A stretch of DNA of 64,000 bases, taken from assembly GCF_029227915.1 (NCBI RefSeq), contig NC_079884.1:28336001-28400000 (forward strand). The letters run 5' to 3'. How positions within the stretch are numbered: the first letter of the stretch is position 1; every line of letters starts with the position of its first letter. A program made the translations under genes and the position numbers. This document shows, in pieces, positions 49,614 through 62,814 of this stretch. The DNA comes from Hydractinia symbiolongicarpus. Taxonomy: Eukaryota > Cnidaria > Hydrozoa > Anthoathecata > Hydractiniidae. Under the pieces are notes generated by a model. The model was not told where the DNA came from, did not search any database, and saw nothing but the letters and a program-made list of their open reading frames with translations.

Positions 49614-51579
49614 CGCTGTGGTAGCGATTCATTTGAAAATTGAGATAAAAAATCAGTTTTTACTGCGGGACCAATCCTAGCCGTTAGCGCGCTGAAGATA
49701 TAGAGACAGTTTCAAATACTATATTTCTCTGACATTCTAAGGGTGTCAGTCCGTTTGAGTTACAACGGTTGCGTCACACATTCGTACCAACATGTATTTG
49801 GTGATTTTCTTCCAATATTACTAAGTTGTATAGGTTTTAACAGTGAAACGATTGACTGTGGGAATAAATAGAACTGATTCTGGACTTTGACCTTATAAAT
49901 GTGATAAATGAGCTAGTTTGACTACAAGAAATAACATTCTTCTTAATTTGACGTGATTGCTGGAACTCAGCGATTACACTGGGCGCTGTGGTAGCACTTT
50001 ATTAAAAAATTAAGATAAATAAGTCATTTTTTACTGTGGGGTCAATCCTGGCCGTTAGCACGCGCTGAATAAATAGAAACAGTTTCAAAGACTACATTTC
50101 ATTGACTTTCTAGCGGTATAAATCTGTTTGAGTTACAACGGTTGTGTCACATATTCATACCAACATGTATTTAGCGATAGTAATCGGATATTACTAGGTT
50201 GCATCGCTTTTAACAGTGAAACGCTTGACTGTGAGACTTAATTAAACTGATTTTGGACTTTGACCTTATAAATGTGATAAATGAGCTAGTTTGACTACAA
50301 GAAATAACATTCTTCTTAATTTGACATGATGGCTGGAACTCAGCGATTACACTGGGCGCTGTGGTAGCGCTTTATTAAAAAGTTAAGATAAATAAATCAT
50401 TTTTTACTGTGGGTCCAATCCTAGCCGTTAGCTCGCGCTGAAGAAATAGAGACAGTTTCAAAAACTACATTTCATTTACTTTCTAACGGTGTCAATCCGT
50501 TTGAGTTACAACAGTTGCGTCACATATTCGTACCAACATGTATTTAGTGATTTTTTTACGATATTACTAAGTTGTATCGCTGTTACTAAGCTTTATCGCT
50601 GTGGTAGCGATTCATTTGAAAATTGAGATAAAAAATCAGTTTTTACTGCGGGACCAATCCTAGCCGTTAGCGCGCTGAAGATATAGAGACAGTTTCAAAT
50701 ACTATATTTCTCTGACATTCTAAGGGTGTCAGTCCGTTTGAGTTACAACGGTTGCGTCACACATTCGTACCAACATGTATTTGGTGATTTTCTTCCAATA
50801 TTACTAAGTTGTATAGGTTTTAACAGTGAAACGATTGACTGTGGGAATAAATAGAACTGATTCTGGACTTTGACCTTATAAATGTGATAAATGAGCTAGT
50901 TTGACTACAAGAAATAACATTCTTCTTAATTTGACGTGATTGCTGGAACTCAGCGATTACACTGGGCGCTGTGGTAGCACTTTATTAAAAAATTAAGATA
51001 AATAAGTCATTTTTTACTGTGGGGTCAATCCTGGCCGTTAGCACGCGCTGAATAAATAGAAACAGTTTCAAAGACTACATTTCATTGACTTTCTAGCGGT
51101 ATAAATCTGTTTGAGTTACAACGGTTGTGTCACATATTCATACCAACATGTATTTAGCGATAGTAATCGGATATTACTAGGTTGCATCGCTTTTAACAGT
51201 GAAACGCTTGACTGTGAGACTTAATTAAACTGATTTTGGACTTTGACCTTATAAATGTGATAAATGAGCTAGTTTGACTACAAGAAATAACATTCTTCTT
51301 AATTTGACATGATGGCTGGAACTCAGCGATTACACTGGGCGCTGTGGTAGCGCTTTATTAAAAAGTTAAGATAAATAAATCATTTTTTACTGTGGGTCCA
51401 ATCCTAGCCGTTAGCTCGCGCTGAAGAAATAGAGACAGTTTCAAAAACTACATTTCATTTACTTTCTAACGGTGTCAATCCGTTTGAGTTACAACAGTTG
51501 CGTCACATATTCGTACCAACATGTATTTAGTGATTTTTTTACGATATTACTAAGTTGTATCGCTTTTACCAGTGAAACG
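49614..51579. repeat. Out-of-register tandem duplication, 983-bp period
   Basis: Two copies of a segment running from CGCTGTGGTAGCGATTC (49614 and 50597) through the AX and AY monomers 49897/50880 and 50270/51253. The rare sites TACTGCGGG and TTCTCTGACATTC recur exactly 983 bp apart (49725 and 50708). This is 134 bp short of the 1117-bp trimer, so the joint is not at equivalent monomer positions, unlike the other higher-order repeats here apart from the 118-bp deletion monomers. The fused monomer between 50270 and 50880 is 610 bp. Confidence 0.92.
50564..50601. other. Junction with 19-bp templated filler
   Basis: At the joint the sequence reads TTACTAAGTTGTATCGCTG (50564-50582) followed directly by TTACTAAGCTTTATCGCTG (50583-50601), two 19-bp copies differing at two positions, then GTAGCGATTC of the second copy. 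Normal Y monomers continue CGCTTTTACCAGTG here. The last bases of the filler overlap the CGCTGTGG of the incoming segment. A short imperfect copy of adjacent sequence at a joint is typical of end joining with templated insertion; this is inferred. Confidence 0.85.
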
Positions 51580-51625
51580 ATTGACTGTGGGACTTAATTG
51601 AACTGATTCTGGAATGTGACCTTAT

Positions 51626-53113
51626 AAATGTGATAAATGAGACAATTGGTCTCTAAGGAATAACATTCTTTTTAATTTGACTTGATTGCCGAAACTCAGG
51701 GATTACACTTGGCGCTGTGGTAGCGATTCATTTAAAAATTAAGATAAATAAATGATTTTTTACTGTGGGACCAATCTTAGCCGTTAGCTCGCGCTGAAGA
51801 AATAGAGACAGTTTCAAAAACTACATTTCATTTACTTTCTAACGGTGTCAATCCGTTTGAGTTACAACGGTTGCGTCACACATTCGTATCAACATATATT
51901 TAGTGATTTTTTTCCGATATTACTAAGTTGTATCGATTTTAACTGTGAAACGATTGACTGTGGGACTTAATTGAACTGATTCTGGAATGTGACCTTATAA
52001 ATGTGATAAATGAGCCAATTGGTCTCCAAGGAATAACATTCTTCTTAATTTGACTTGATTGCCGAAACTCAGCGATTACACTGGGCGCTGTGGTAGCGAT
52101 TTATTTAAAAATTAATATAAAATAATCAGTTTTTACTGTGGGACCAATCCTAGCCGTTAGGGCGCTGAAGAAATAGAGACAGTTTCAAATACTACATTTC
52201 ACTGACTTTCTAACGGTGTCAGTCCGTTTGAGTTACAACGGTTGCGTCACACATTCGTACCAACATGTATTTGGTGATTTTCTTCCAATATTACTAAGTT
52301 GTATAGCTTTTAACAGTGAAACGATTGACTGTGGGAATAAATAGAACTGATTCTGGAATGTGATCTTATAAATGTGATAAATGAGCCAATTGGTCTCCAA
52401 GGAATAACATTCTTCTTAATTTGACTTGATTGCCGAAACTCAGGGATTACACTTGGCGCTGTGGTAGCGATTCATTTAAAAATTAAGAAAAATAAATGAT
52501 TTTTTTCTGTGGGACCAATCCTAGCCGTTAGCTCGTGCTGAAGAAATAGAGACAGTTTCATAAACTACATTTCATTTACTTTCTAACGGTGTCAATCCGT
52601 TTGAGTTAAAACGGTTGCGTCACATATTCGTACCAACATATATTTAGTGATTTTTTTCCGATATTACTAAGTTGTATCGCTTTTAACAGTGAAACGATTG
52701 ACTGTGGGACTTAATTGAACTGATTCTGGAATGTGACCTTATAAATGCGATAAATGAGCCAATTGGTCATCAAGGAATAACATTCTTCTTAATTTGACTT
52801 GATTGCCGAAACTCAGCGATTACACTTGTCGCTGTGGTAGCGATTCATTTAAAAATTAAGATAAAAAAATCAGTTTTTACTGTGGGACCAATCCTAGCCG
52901 TTAGCGCGCTGAAGAAATAGAGATAGTTTCAAATACTACATTTCACTGACTTTCTAACAGTGTCAGTCCGTTTGATTTACAACGGTTGCGTCACACATTC
53001 GTACCAACATGTATTTGGTGATTTTCTTTCAATATTACTAAGTTGTATAGCTTTTAACAGTGAAACGATTGACTGTGGGAATAAATAGAAGTGACTCTGG
53101 ACTTTGACCTTAT
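51626..53113. repeat. Dimer block at right edge of core, 744-bp period
   Basis: Monomers 51626 (BY), 51999 (BZ), 52370 (BY) and 52743 (BZ) give a dimer repeated at 744 bp. All four have B heads. BY copies share CTCAGGGATTACAC and CAACATATATTTAGTG. The A-head X monomer of the trimer is absent here, and the next monomers belong to the flank class. Confidence 0.85.
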
Positions 53114-54605
53114 AAATGTGATAAATGAGCTAGTTTGACTACAAGAAATAACATTCTTCTTAATTTGACATGATTGCTGGAACTCAGCGATTTCATTTGG
53201 CGCTGTGGTAGCGATTCATTTACAAATTAAGATAAAAAAATCAGTTTTTACTGTGGGACCAATCCTAGCCGTTTGCGCGAGCTGAAGAAATAGAGACAGT
53301 TTCAAATACTACATTTCACTGACTTTCTAACGGTGTCAGTCCGTTTGAGTTACAACGGTTGCGTCACATATTCGTACCAACATGTATTTAGCGATAGTAT
53401 TCAGATATTGCTAGGTTGCATCGCTTTTAACAGTGAAACGCTTGACTGTGGGACTTATTTGAACTGATTTTGGACTTTGACCTTATAAATGTGATAAATG
53501 AGGCAGTTTGACTACAAGAAATAACATTATTCTTAATTTGACATGATTGCTGGAACTCAGCGATTACACTGGTCACTGTGGTAGCGCTTTATTACAAAAT
53601 TAAGATAAATAAGTCATTTTTTACTGCGGGACCAATCCTAGTCGTTGGCTCGCGCTGAAGAAATAGAGACAGTTTCAAAAACTACATTTCATTTACTTTC
53701 TAACGGTGTCAATCCGTTTGAGTTACAACGGTTGCGTCACATATTCGTACCAACATGTATTTGGTGATTTTCTTCCGATATTACTAAGTTGTATTGCTTT
53801 TAACAGTGAAACGATTGATTGTGGGAATAAAAAGAACTGATTCTGGACTGTGACCTTATAAATGTGATAAATGAGCCAATTGGTGTCCAAAGAATAACAT
53901 TCTTCTTAATTTGACATGATTGCTGGAATTCAGCGATCACATTAGGCTCTGTGGTAGCGCTTTATTTAAAAATTTAGATGATTAAGTATTTTCTTACTGT
54001 GGGACCAATCCTGGCCGTTAGCACGCACTGAATAAATAGGAACAGTTCCAAAGACTACATTTCATTGACTTTCTAGCGGTATAAGTCCATTTGAGTTACA
54101 ACGGTTCTGTCACATATTCGTACCAACATGTACTTAGCGATAGTATGCGGATATTACTAGGTTGCATTGCTTTTAACAGTGAAACGCTTGACTGTGGGAC
54201 TTAATTGAACTGATTTTGGATTTTGACCTTGTAAATGCGATAAAAGAGCCAGTTTGACTACAAGAAATAACATTTTTCTTAATTTGACATGATTGCTGGA
54301 ACTCAGCGATTACACTGGTCACTGTGGTAGCGCTTTATTACAAAATTAAGATAAACAAGTCATTTTTTACTGCGGGACCAATCCTAGTCGTTGGCTCGCG
54401 CTGAAGAAATAGAGACAGTTTCAAAAACTACATTACATTTACTTTCTAACGGTGTCAATCTGTTTGAGCTACAACAGTTGCGTCACATATTCGTACCACC
54501 ATGTATTTAGTGATTTTCTTCCGATATTACTAAGTTGTATTGCTTTTAACAGTGAGACGATTGACTGTGGAAATTAACAGAACTGATTCTGGACTGCGAC
54601 CTTAT
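53114..54605. repeat. Right flank begins, match to the 3-kb region
   Basis: Monomers at 53114 (AZ), 53487 (P, Y), 53860 (G, X) and 54233 (P, Y). P and G heads reappear here after being absent since 17.5 kb. Monomers 53860 and 54233 correspond to 2970 and 3343 at an offset of 50890 bp, sharing CACTGGTCACTGTGGTAGC, GATAAACAAGTC, TACTGCGGGACC, TACCACCATG and AAATTAACAGAACTG. Confidence 0.85.
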
Positions 54606-56469
54606 AAATGTGATAAATGAGCCAATTGGTCTCCAAGGAATAACATTCTTCTTAATTTGACTTGATTGCCGAAACTCAGCGATTACACTTGACGCTGTGG
54701 TAGCGATTTATTTAAAAATTAAGATAAAAAAATCAGTTTTTAATGTGGGACCAATCCTAGCCGTTAGCGCCCTGAAGAAATAGAGACAGTTTCAAATACT
54801 ACATTTCATTGACTTTCTAGCGGTATAAATCTGTTTGAGTTACAATGGTTGTGTCACATATTCATACCAACATGTATTTAGCGATAGTATTCGGATATTA
54901 CTAGGTTGCATCGATTTTAACAGTGAAACGCTTGACTGTGAGACTTAATTAAACTGATTTTGGACTTTGACCTTATAAATGTGATAAATGAGCTAGTTTG
55001 ACTACAAGAAATAACATTCTTCTTAATTTGACATGATTGCTGGAACTTAGCGATTACACTGGGCGCTGTGGTAGCGCTTTATTAAAAAATTAAGATAAAT
55101 AAGTCATTTTTTACTGTGGGACCAATCCTGGCCGTTAGCACGCGCTGAATAAATAGGAACAGTTTCAAAGACTACATTTCATTGCCTTTCTAGCGGTATA
55201 AATCTGTTTGAGTTACAACGGTTGTGTCACATATTCATACCAACATGTATTTAGCGATAGTATTCGGATATTACCAGGTTTCATCGCTTTTAACAGTGAA
55301 ACGCTTTACTGTGAGACTTAATTAAACTGATTTTGGACTTTGACCTTATAAATGTGATAAATGAGCTAAATTGACTACAAGAAATAACATTCTTCTTGAT
55401 TTGACATGATTGCTGGAACTCAGCGATTACACTGGGCGCTGTGGTAGCGCTTTATTAAAAAATTAAGATAAATAAGTCATTTTTTACTGTGGGACCAATC
55501 CTGGCCGTTAGCTCGCGCTGAAGAAATAGAGACAGTTTCAAAAACTACATTTCATTTACTTTCTAACGGTGTCAATCCGTTTGAGTTACAACAGTTGCGT
55601 CACATATTCGTACCACCATGTATTTAGTGATTTTCCTCCGATATTACTAAGTTGTATAGCTTTTCACAGTGAAATGATTGACTGTGGGAATAAATAGAAC
55701 TGATTCTGGACTATGAGCTTATAAATGTGATAAATGAGCTAGTTTGACTACAAGAAATAACATTTTTTCTTAATTTGACATGATTGCTGGAACTCAGCGA
55801 TTACACTGGGCGCTGTGGTAGCGCTTTATTAAAAAATTAAGATAAATAAATCAGTTTTTAATGTGGGACCAATCCTAGCCGTTAGCTCGCGCTGAAGAAA
55901 TAGAGACAGTTTCAAAAACCACATTTCATTTACTTTCTAACGGTGTCAATCCGTTTGAGTTACAACGGTTGCGTCACATATTCGTACCAACATGTATTTA
56001 GTGATTTTTTTCCGATATTACTAAGTTGTATCGCTTTTACCAGTGAAACGATTGACTGTGGGACTTAATTGAACTGATTCTGGAATGTGACCTTATAAAT
56101 GTGTTAAATGAGCCAATTGGTCTCCAAGGAATAACATTCTTCTTAAATTGACTTGATTGCCGAAGCTCAGCGATTACACTTGGCGCTGTGGTAGCGATTC
56201 ATTTAAAAATTAAGATAAAAAAATCAGTTTTTAATGTGGGACCAATCCTAGCCGTTAGCACGCGCTAAATAAATAGGAACAGTTCGAAAGACTACATTTC
56301 ATTGACTTTCTAGCGGTATAAATCCGTTTTAGTTACAACGGTTGCATCACATACTCGTACCAACATGTATTTAGCCATAGTATTCCGATATTACTAGGTT
56401 GCATTGCTTTTAACAGTGAAACGCTTGACTGTGGGACTTAATTGAACTGATTTTGGACTTTGACTTTAT
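54606..56469. repeat. Right flank, mixed A and B monomers
   Basis: Starts at 54606 (B head, Z then X tail), 54977 (AX), 55350 (AY), 55723 (AY, 374 bp because of one extra T in CATTTTTTCTT) and 56097 (BX). The 54606 monomer switches from Z to X near 54800 (TTCAAATACTAC then TTTCATTGACTTTCTAGCGG). No local duplication is evident. Confidence 0.78.
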
Positions 56470-57585
56470 AAATGTGATAAATCAGCCAGTTTGACTACAA
56501 GGAATAACATTCTTCTTAATTTGACATGATGGCTGGAACTCAGCGATTACACTGGGCGCTGTGGTAGCGCTTTATTAAAAAAATAAGATAAATAAATCAT
56601 TTTTTACTGTGGGACCAATCCTAGCCGTTAGCGCGCTGAAGAAATAGAGACAGTTTCAAAAACTACATTTCATTTACTTTCTAACGGTGTCAATCTGTTT
56701 GAGTTACAACGGTTGCGTCAGATATTGAAACCAACATGTATTTAGCGGTAGTATTCGGATACTACTAGGTTGCATCGCTTTTAACAGTGAAACGCTTGAC
56801 TGTGGGACTTAACTGAACTGATTAAAGACTTTGACCTTATAAATGTGATAAATGAGCCAGTTTGACTACAAGAAATAACATTCTTCTTAATTTGACATGA
56901 TTGCCGAAACTCAGCGATTACACTGGGCGCTGTGGTAGCGCTTTATTAAAAAATTAAGATAAATAAGTCATTTTTTACTGTGGGACCAATCCTAGCCCTT
57001 AGCTCGCGCTGAAGAAATAGAGACAGTTTTAAAAACTACCTTTCATTGACTTTCTAACGGTGTCAATCCGTTTGAGTTACAACAGTTGCGTCACATATTC
57101 GTACCAACATGTTTTTGGTGATTTTCTTCCGATATTACTAAGTTGTATAGCTTTTAACAGTGAAATGATTGACTGTGGGAATAAATAGAACTGATTCTGA
57201 ACTGTGACCTTATAAATGTGATAAATGAGCCAATTGGTTTCCAAAGAATAACATTCTTCTTAATTCGACATGATTGCTGGAATTCAGCGATTACATTAGC
57301 CTCTGTTGTAGCGCTTTATTTAAAAATTTAGATAAATAAGTCTTTTCTTACTGTGGGACCATTCCTGGCCGTTAGCACGCGCTGAATATATAAGAACAGT
57401 TCCAACGACTACATTTCATTGACTTTCTAGCGGTATAAGTCCGTTTGAGTTACAACGGTTCTGTCACATATTCGTACCAACATGTATTTAGCGATAGTAT
57501 TCGGATATTACTAAGTTGCATCGCTTTTAAAAGGGAAACGCTTGACTGTGGGACTTAATTGAACTGATTTTGGACTTTGACCTTA

Positions 57586-57841
57586 GATAAATAAGTCTTT
57601 TCTTACTGTGGGACCAATCCTGGCCGTTAGCAAGCGATAAATAACTAGGAACAGTTCCAAAGACTACATTTCATTGACTTCCTAGCGGTATAAATCCGTT
57701 TGAGTTACAACGGTTGCGTCACATATTCGTACAAACTTGTATTTAGCCATAGTATTCGGATATTACTAGGTTGCATCGCTTTTAACAGTGAAACGCTTGA
57801 CTGTGGGACTTAATTGAACTGATTTTGGACTTTGACCTTAT
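57586..57841. repeat. Shortened monomer, 118-bp deletion, copy 1
   Basis: After TTTGACCTTA the sequence jumps directly to GATAAATAAGTC of an X monomer, missing TATAAATGTG through AAAATTTA. Comparison with 57213-57330 in the preceding intact monomer gives 118 bp lost, leaving about 255 bp. The microhomology TTA lies at both ends of the missing segment. The body is X with the private GCAAGCGATAAATAACTAG. Confidence 0.9.
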
Positions 57842-58214
57842 AAATGTGATAAATGAGCCAGTTTGACTACAAGAAATAACATTCTTCTTAATTTGACATG
57901 ATTGCTGGAACTCAGCGATTACACTGGGCGCTGTGGTAGCGCTTTATTAAAAAATTAGGATAAATAAGTCATTTTTTACTTTGGGACCAATCCTAGCCGT
58001 TAGCTCGTGCTGAAGAAATAGAGACAGTCTTAAAAAATAGCTTTCATTGAATTTCTAACGCTGTCAATCCGTTTGAGTTACAACGGTTTCGTCACATATT
58101 CATACCAACATGTATTTGGTGATTTTCTTCCGATATTACTAAGTTGTATTGCTTTTAACAGTGAAACGATTGACTGTGGGAATAAATAGAACTGATTCTT
58201 GACTGTGACCTTAT
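57842..58214. repeat. Exemplar P-head monomer, flank class (373 bp)
   Basis: Head reads GAGCCAGTTTGACTAC; left-flank relatives read GAGGCAGTTTGAC. The body is Y-like with a tail TTTGGTGATTTTCTTCCG. P heads occur at 1, 1110, 1854, 3343, 4833, 5206, 7071, 11543, 12662, 13408, 14154, 14901, 16020 and 16767 on the left and from 53487 on the right. I find none between 16767 and 53487. This copy has private changes (TAGCTTTCATTGAATTTC) shared only with its duplicate at 62815. Confidence 0.85.
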
Positions 58215-58500
58215 AAATGTGATAAATGAGCCAATTGGTGTCCAAAGAATAACATTCTTCTTAATTTGACATGATTGCCGAAATTCATCGATTACATTAG
58301 GCTCTGTGGTAGTGCTTTATTTAAAAATTTAGATAAATAAGTCTTTTTTTACTGTGGGACCAATCCTGTCCGTTAGCACGCGCTGAATAAATAGGAACAG
58401 TTTCAAAGACTACATTTCATTGATTTTCTGGCGGTATGAATCCGTTTGGGTTACAACGGTTGTGTCACATATTCGTACCAACAGGTATTTAGCGATAGTA

Positions 58501-60076
58501 TTCGGATAATACTAGGTTGCATCGCTTTTATCAGTGAAACATTTGACTGTGGGATTTAATTGAACTGACTTTGGACTTTGACCTTATAAATGTGATAAAT
58601 GAGCCAGTTTGACTACAAGAAATAACATTCTTATTAATCTGACATGATTGCTGGAACTCAGCGACTACACTGGGCGCTGTGGTAGCGTTTTATTTAAAAA
58701 TTCAGATAAATAAGTCTTTTGTTACTGTTGGACCAATCCTAGCCGTTAGTTCGCGCTGAAGAAATAGAGACAATTTCAAATACTACATTTCACTGATTTT
58801 CTAACGGTGTCAGTCCGTTTGAGTTACAACGGTTGCGTCACATATTCGTACCAACATGTATTTAACGATATTTTTCGGATATTACTAGGTTGCATCGCTT
58901 TTAACAGTGAACCGCTTGACTGTGAGACTTATTTGAACTGATTTTGGACTTTGACCTTAAAAATGTGATAAATGAGCCAGTTTGACTACAAGAAATAACA
59001 TTCTTATTAATCTGACATGATTGCTGGAACTCAGCGATTACACTGGGCGCTGTGGTAGCGTTTTATTTAAGAATTAAGATAAATAAGTCTTTTTTTACTG
59101 TGGGACCATTCCTAGCCGTTAGTTCGCGCTGCAGAAGTAGAGACAGTTTCAAAAACTACATTTTATTTACATTCTAACGGTGTCAATCCGTGAGTTACGA
59201 CGGTTGCGTCACATATTCGTACCAACATGTATTTAGCGATATTTTTCCGCTATTACTAGGTTGCATCGCTTTTAACAGTGAAACGATTGACTGTGTTACT
59301 TAATTGAACTAACTTTGGACTGTGACCTGATAAATGTAAAAAATGGGACAATTGGTCTCCAAGAAATAACATTCTTCTTAATTTGACATGATTGCCGGAC
59401 TTAGCGATTACACTGAGCGCTGTGGTAGCGCTTCATTTAAAAATTTAGATAAAAAATTCAGTTTTTACTGTGGGACCAATCCAACCCGTTAGCGCGCGCT
59501 GAAGAAATAGAGACAGTTTCAAATATTACATTTCATTGACTTTCTAACGGTGTCAGTCCGTTTGAGTTACAATGGTTGCGTCACATATTCATACCAACAT
59601 GTATTTAGCGATAGTATTCGGATATTACTAGGTTGCATCGATTTTAACAGTGAAACGCTTGACTGTGAGACTTAATTAAACTGATTTTGGACTTTGACCT
59701 TATAAATGTGATAAATGAGCCAGTTTGACTACAAGAAATAACATTCTTATTAATTTGACATGATTGCCGAAACTCAGCGATTACACTGGGCGCTGTGGTA
59801 GCGCTTTATTAAAAAATTAAGATAAATAAGTCATTTTTTACTGTGGGACCAATCCCAGCCGTTAGCTCGCGCTGAAGAAATATAGACAGTTTTAAAAACT
59901 ACCTTTCATTGACTTTCTAACGGTGTCAATCCGTTTGAGTTACAACGGTTTCGTCACATATTCGTACCAACATGTTTTTGGTGATTTTCTTCCGATATTA
60001 CTAAGTTGTATTGCTTTTAACAGTGAGACGATTGACTAGGGGACTTAATTAAACTGATTTTGGACTGTGACCTTGT
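58501..60076. repeat. Right flank, mixed monomers
   Basis: Monomers at 58588 (PZ), 58961 (PY), 59332 (K-like, Z) and 59704 (PY). Monomers 58588 and 58961 share the rare TTCTTATTAATCTGACATG and GTAGCGTTTTATTTAA, marking a local monomer duplication followed by divergence. Monomer 58961 lacks two bases of CCGTTTGAG (reads CCGTGAG). Confidence 0.78.
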
Positions 60077-60445
60077 AAATGTGAAAGTGAGACAATTGGA
60101 CTTCATGAAATAACATTATTCTTAATTTGACATGATTGCCGAAACTCAGCGATTACATTGGCGCTGTGGTAGCGATTCATTTAAAAATTAAGATAAAAAA
60201 TTCAGTTTTTACTGTCGGACCAATCCTAGCCGTTAGCGTGCTGAAGAAATAGAGACAGTTTCAAATACTACATTTCACTGACTTTCTAACGGTGTCAGTC
60301 CGTTTAAGTTACACCGGTTGTGTCACATATTCGTACCAACATGTATTTGGGGATTTTCTTCCGATATTACTAAGTTGTATTGCTTTTAACAGTGAAACGA
60401 TTGACTGTGGGAATAAATAGAACTGATTCTGAACTGTGACCTTAT
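60077..60445. repeat. Exemplar K-head monomer, rare flank class (369 bp)
   Basis: Head reads GTGAAAGTGAGACAATTGGACTTC, replacing the usual GTGATAAATGAG. The body is Z with GTTAGCGTGCTGAAG. The K head is rare: 374, 10798, 60077 and 61818, with a related form at 59332. It occurs only in the flanks. The 60077 and 61818 copies sit exactly one 1741-bp unit apart. Confidence 0.8.
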
Positions 60446-60817
60446 AAATGTGATAAATGAGCCAATTGGTTTCCAAAGAATAACATTCTTCTTAATTTGA
60501 CATGATTGCTGGAATTCAGCGATTACATTAGCATCTGTGGTAGCGCTTTATTTAAAAATTTAGATAAATAAGTCTTTTCTTACTGTGGGACCATTCCTGG
60601 CCGTTAGCACGCGCTGAATAAATAAGAACAGTTCCAACGACTACATTTCATTGACTTTCTAGCGGTATAAGTCCGTTTGAGTTACAACGGTTCTGTCACA
60701 TATTCGTACCAACATGTATTTAGCGATAGTATTCGGATATTACTAAGTTGCATCGCTTTTAAAAGGAAAACGCTTGACTGTGGGATTTAATTGAACTGAT
60801 TTTGGACTTTGACCTTA

Positions 60818-61073
60818 GATAAATAAGTCTTTTTTTACTGTGGGACCAATCCTGGCCGTTAGCACGCGCTAAATAAATAGGAACAGTTCGAAAGACTACA
60901 TTTCATTGACTTTCTAGCGGTATAAATCCGTTTTAGTTACAACGGTTGCATCACATATTCGTACCAACATGTATTTAGCCATAGTATTCCGATATTACTA
61001 GGTTGCATCGCTTTTAACAGTGAAACGCTTGACTGTGGGACTTAATTGAACTGATTTTGGACTTTGACTTTAT
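60818..61073. repeat. Shortened monomer, 118-bp deletion, copy 2
   Basis: Same joint (GACCTTA-GATAAATAAG) as copy 1, but the body carries GCACGCGCTAAATAAATAG and GTATTCCGATATT, matching the monomer at 56097. The identical joint with a different downstream body shows exchange after the deletion formed. Confidence 0.9.
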
Positions 61074-62558
61074 AAATGTGATAAATGAGACAGTTTGACT
61101 ACAAGGAATAACATTCTTCTTAATTTGACATGATGGCTGGAACTCAGCGATTACACTGGGCGCTGTGGTAGCGCTTTATTAAAAAAATAAGATAAATAAA
61201 TCAATTTTTACTGTGGGACCAATCCTAGCCGTTAGCGTGCTGAAGAAATAGAGACAGTTTCAAAAACTACATTTCATTTACTTTCTAACGGTGTCAATCC
61301 GTTTGAGTTACAACGGTTGCGTCAGATATTGAAACCAACATGTATTTAGCGATAGTATTCGGATACTACTAGGTTGCATCGCTTTTAACAGTGAAACGCT
61401 TGACCTTGGGACTTAATTGAACTGATTAAAGACTTTGACCTTATAAATGTGATAAATGAGCCAGTTTGACTACAAGAAATAACATTCTTCTTAATTTGAC
61501 ATGATTGCCGAAACTCAGCGATTACACTGGGCGCTGTGGTAGCGCTTTATTAAAAAATTAAGATAAATAAGTCATTTTTTACTGTGGGACCAATCCTAGC
61601 CGTTAGCTCGCGCTGAAGAAATAGAGACAGTTTTAAAAACTACTTTTCATTGACTTTCTAACGGTGTCAATCCGTTTGAGTTACAACGGTTTTGTCACAT
61701 ATTCGTACCAACATGTTTTTGGTGATTTTCTTCCGATATTACTAAGTTGTATTGCTTTTAACAGTGAGACGATTGACTAGGGGACTTAATTAAACTGATT
61801 TTGGACTGTGACCTTGTAAATGTGAAAGTGAGACAATTGGACTTCATGAAATAACATTCTTCTTAATTTGACATGATTGCCGAAACTCAGCGATTACATT
61901 GGCGCTGTGGTAGCGATTCATTTAAAAATTAAGATAAAAAATTCAGTTTTTACTGTGGGACCAATCCTAGCCGTTAGCGTGCTGAAGAAATAGAGACAGT
62001 TTCAAATACTACATTTCACTGACTTTCTAACGGTGTCAGTCCGTTTAAGTTACACCGGCTGCGTCACATATTCGTACCAACATGTATTTGGGGATTTTCT
62101 TCCGATATTACTAAGTTGTATTGCTTTTAACAGTGAAACGATTGACTGTGGGAATAAATAGAACTGATTCTGAACTGTGACCTTATAAATGTGATAAATG
62201 AGCCAATTGGTTTCCAAAGAATAACATTCTTCTTATTTTGACATGATTGCTGGAATTCAGCGATTACATTAGCCTCTGTGGTAGCGCTTTATTTAAAAAT
62301 TTAGATAAATAAGTCTTTTCTTACTGTGGGACCATTCCTGGCCGTTAGCACGCGCTGAATAAATAAGAACAGTTCCAACGACTACATTTCATTGAATTTC
62401 TAGCGGTATAAGTCCGTTTGAGTTACAACGGTTCTGTCACATATTCGTACCAACATGTATTTAGCGATAGTATTCGAATATTACTAAGTTGCATCGCTTT
62501 TAAAAGGGAAACGCTTGACTGTGGGACTTAATTGTACTGATTTTGGACTTTGACCTTA

Positions 62559-62814
62559 GATAAATAAGTCTTTTCTTACTGTGGGACCAATCCTGGCCGT
62601 TAGCAAGCGATAAATAACTAGGAACAGTTCCAAAGACTACATTTCATTGACTTCCTAGCGGTATAAATCCGTTTCAGTTACAACGGTTGCGTCACATATT
62701 CGTACAAACTTGTATTTAGCCATAGTATTCGGATATTACTAGGTTGCATCGCTTTTAACAGTGAAACGCTTGACTGTGGGACTTAATTGAACTGATTTTG
62801 GACTTTGACCTTAT
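62559..62814. repeat. Shortened monomer, 118-bp deletion, copy 3
   Basis: Same joint, with the copy 1 body (GCAAGCGATAAATAACTAG, GTACAAACTTG). It lies 4973 bp after copy 1 and 1741 bp after copy 2. Confidence 0.9.

Larger units (their letters stand above)
56270..58500. repeat. Right-flank block repeated about 4.6-5.0 kb downstream
   Basis: Monomers 56470 and 56841 match 61074 and 61445 at 4604 bp (GATATTGAAACC at 56721 and 61325, GATTAAAGACTTTG at 56819 and 61423). Monomers 57214, the shortened one, 57842 and 58215 match 62187 and following at 4973 bp (GCAAGCGATAAATAACTAG, TAGCTTTCATTGAATTTC). The 369-bp difference between offsets equals the extra K monomer at 61818. Confidence 0.83.

Noticed and set aside
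50564-50601. Transposon insertion with target-site duplication at the 19-bp repeat
   Set aside because: The two 19-bp copies are directly adjacent with nothing between them, and the sequence on both sides is ordinary satellite, so there is no inserted element.
57586-57841. A separate satellite family in the right flank
   Set aside because: The shortened units align to X monomers along their full length apart from the 118-bp gap, so they are deletion derivatives of the same family.
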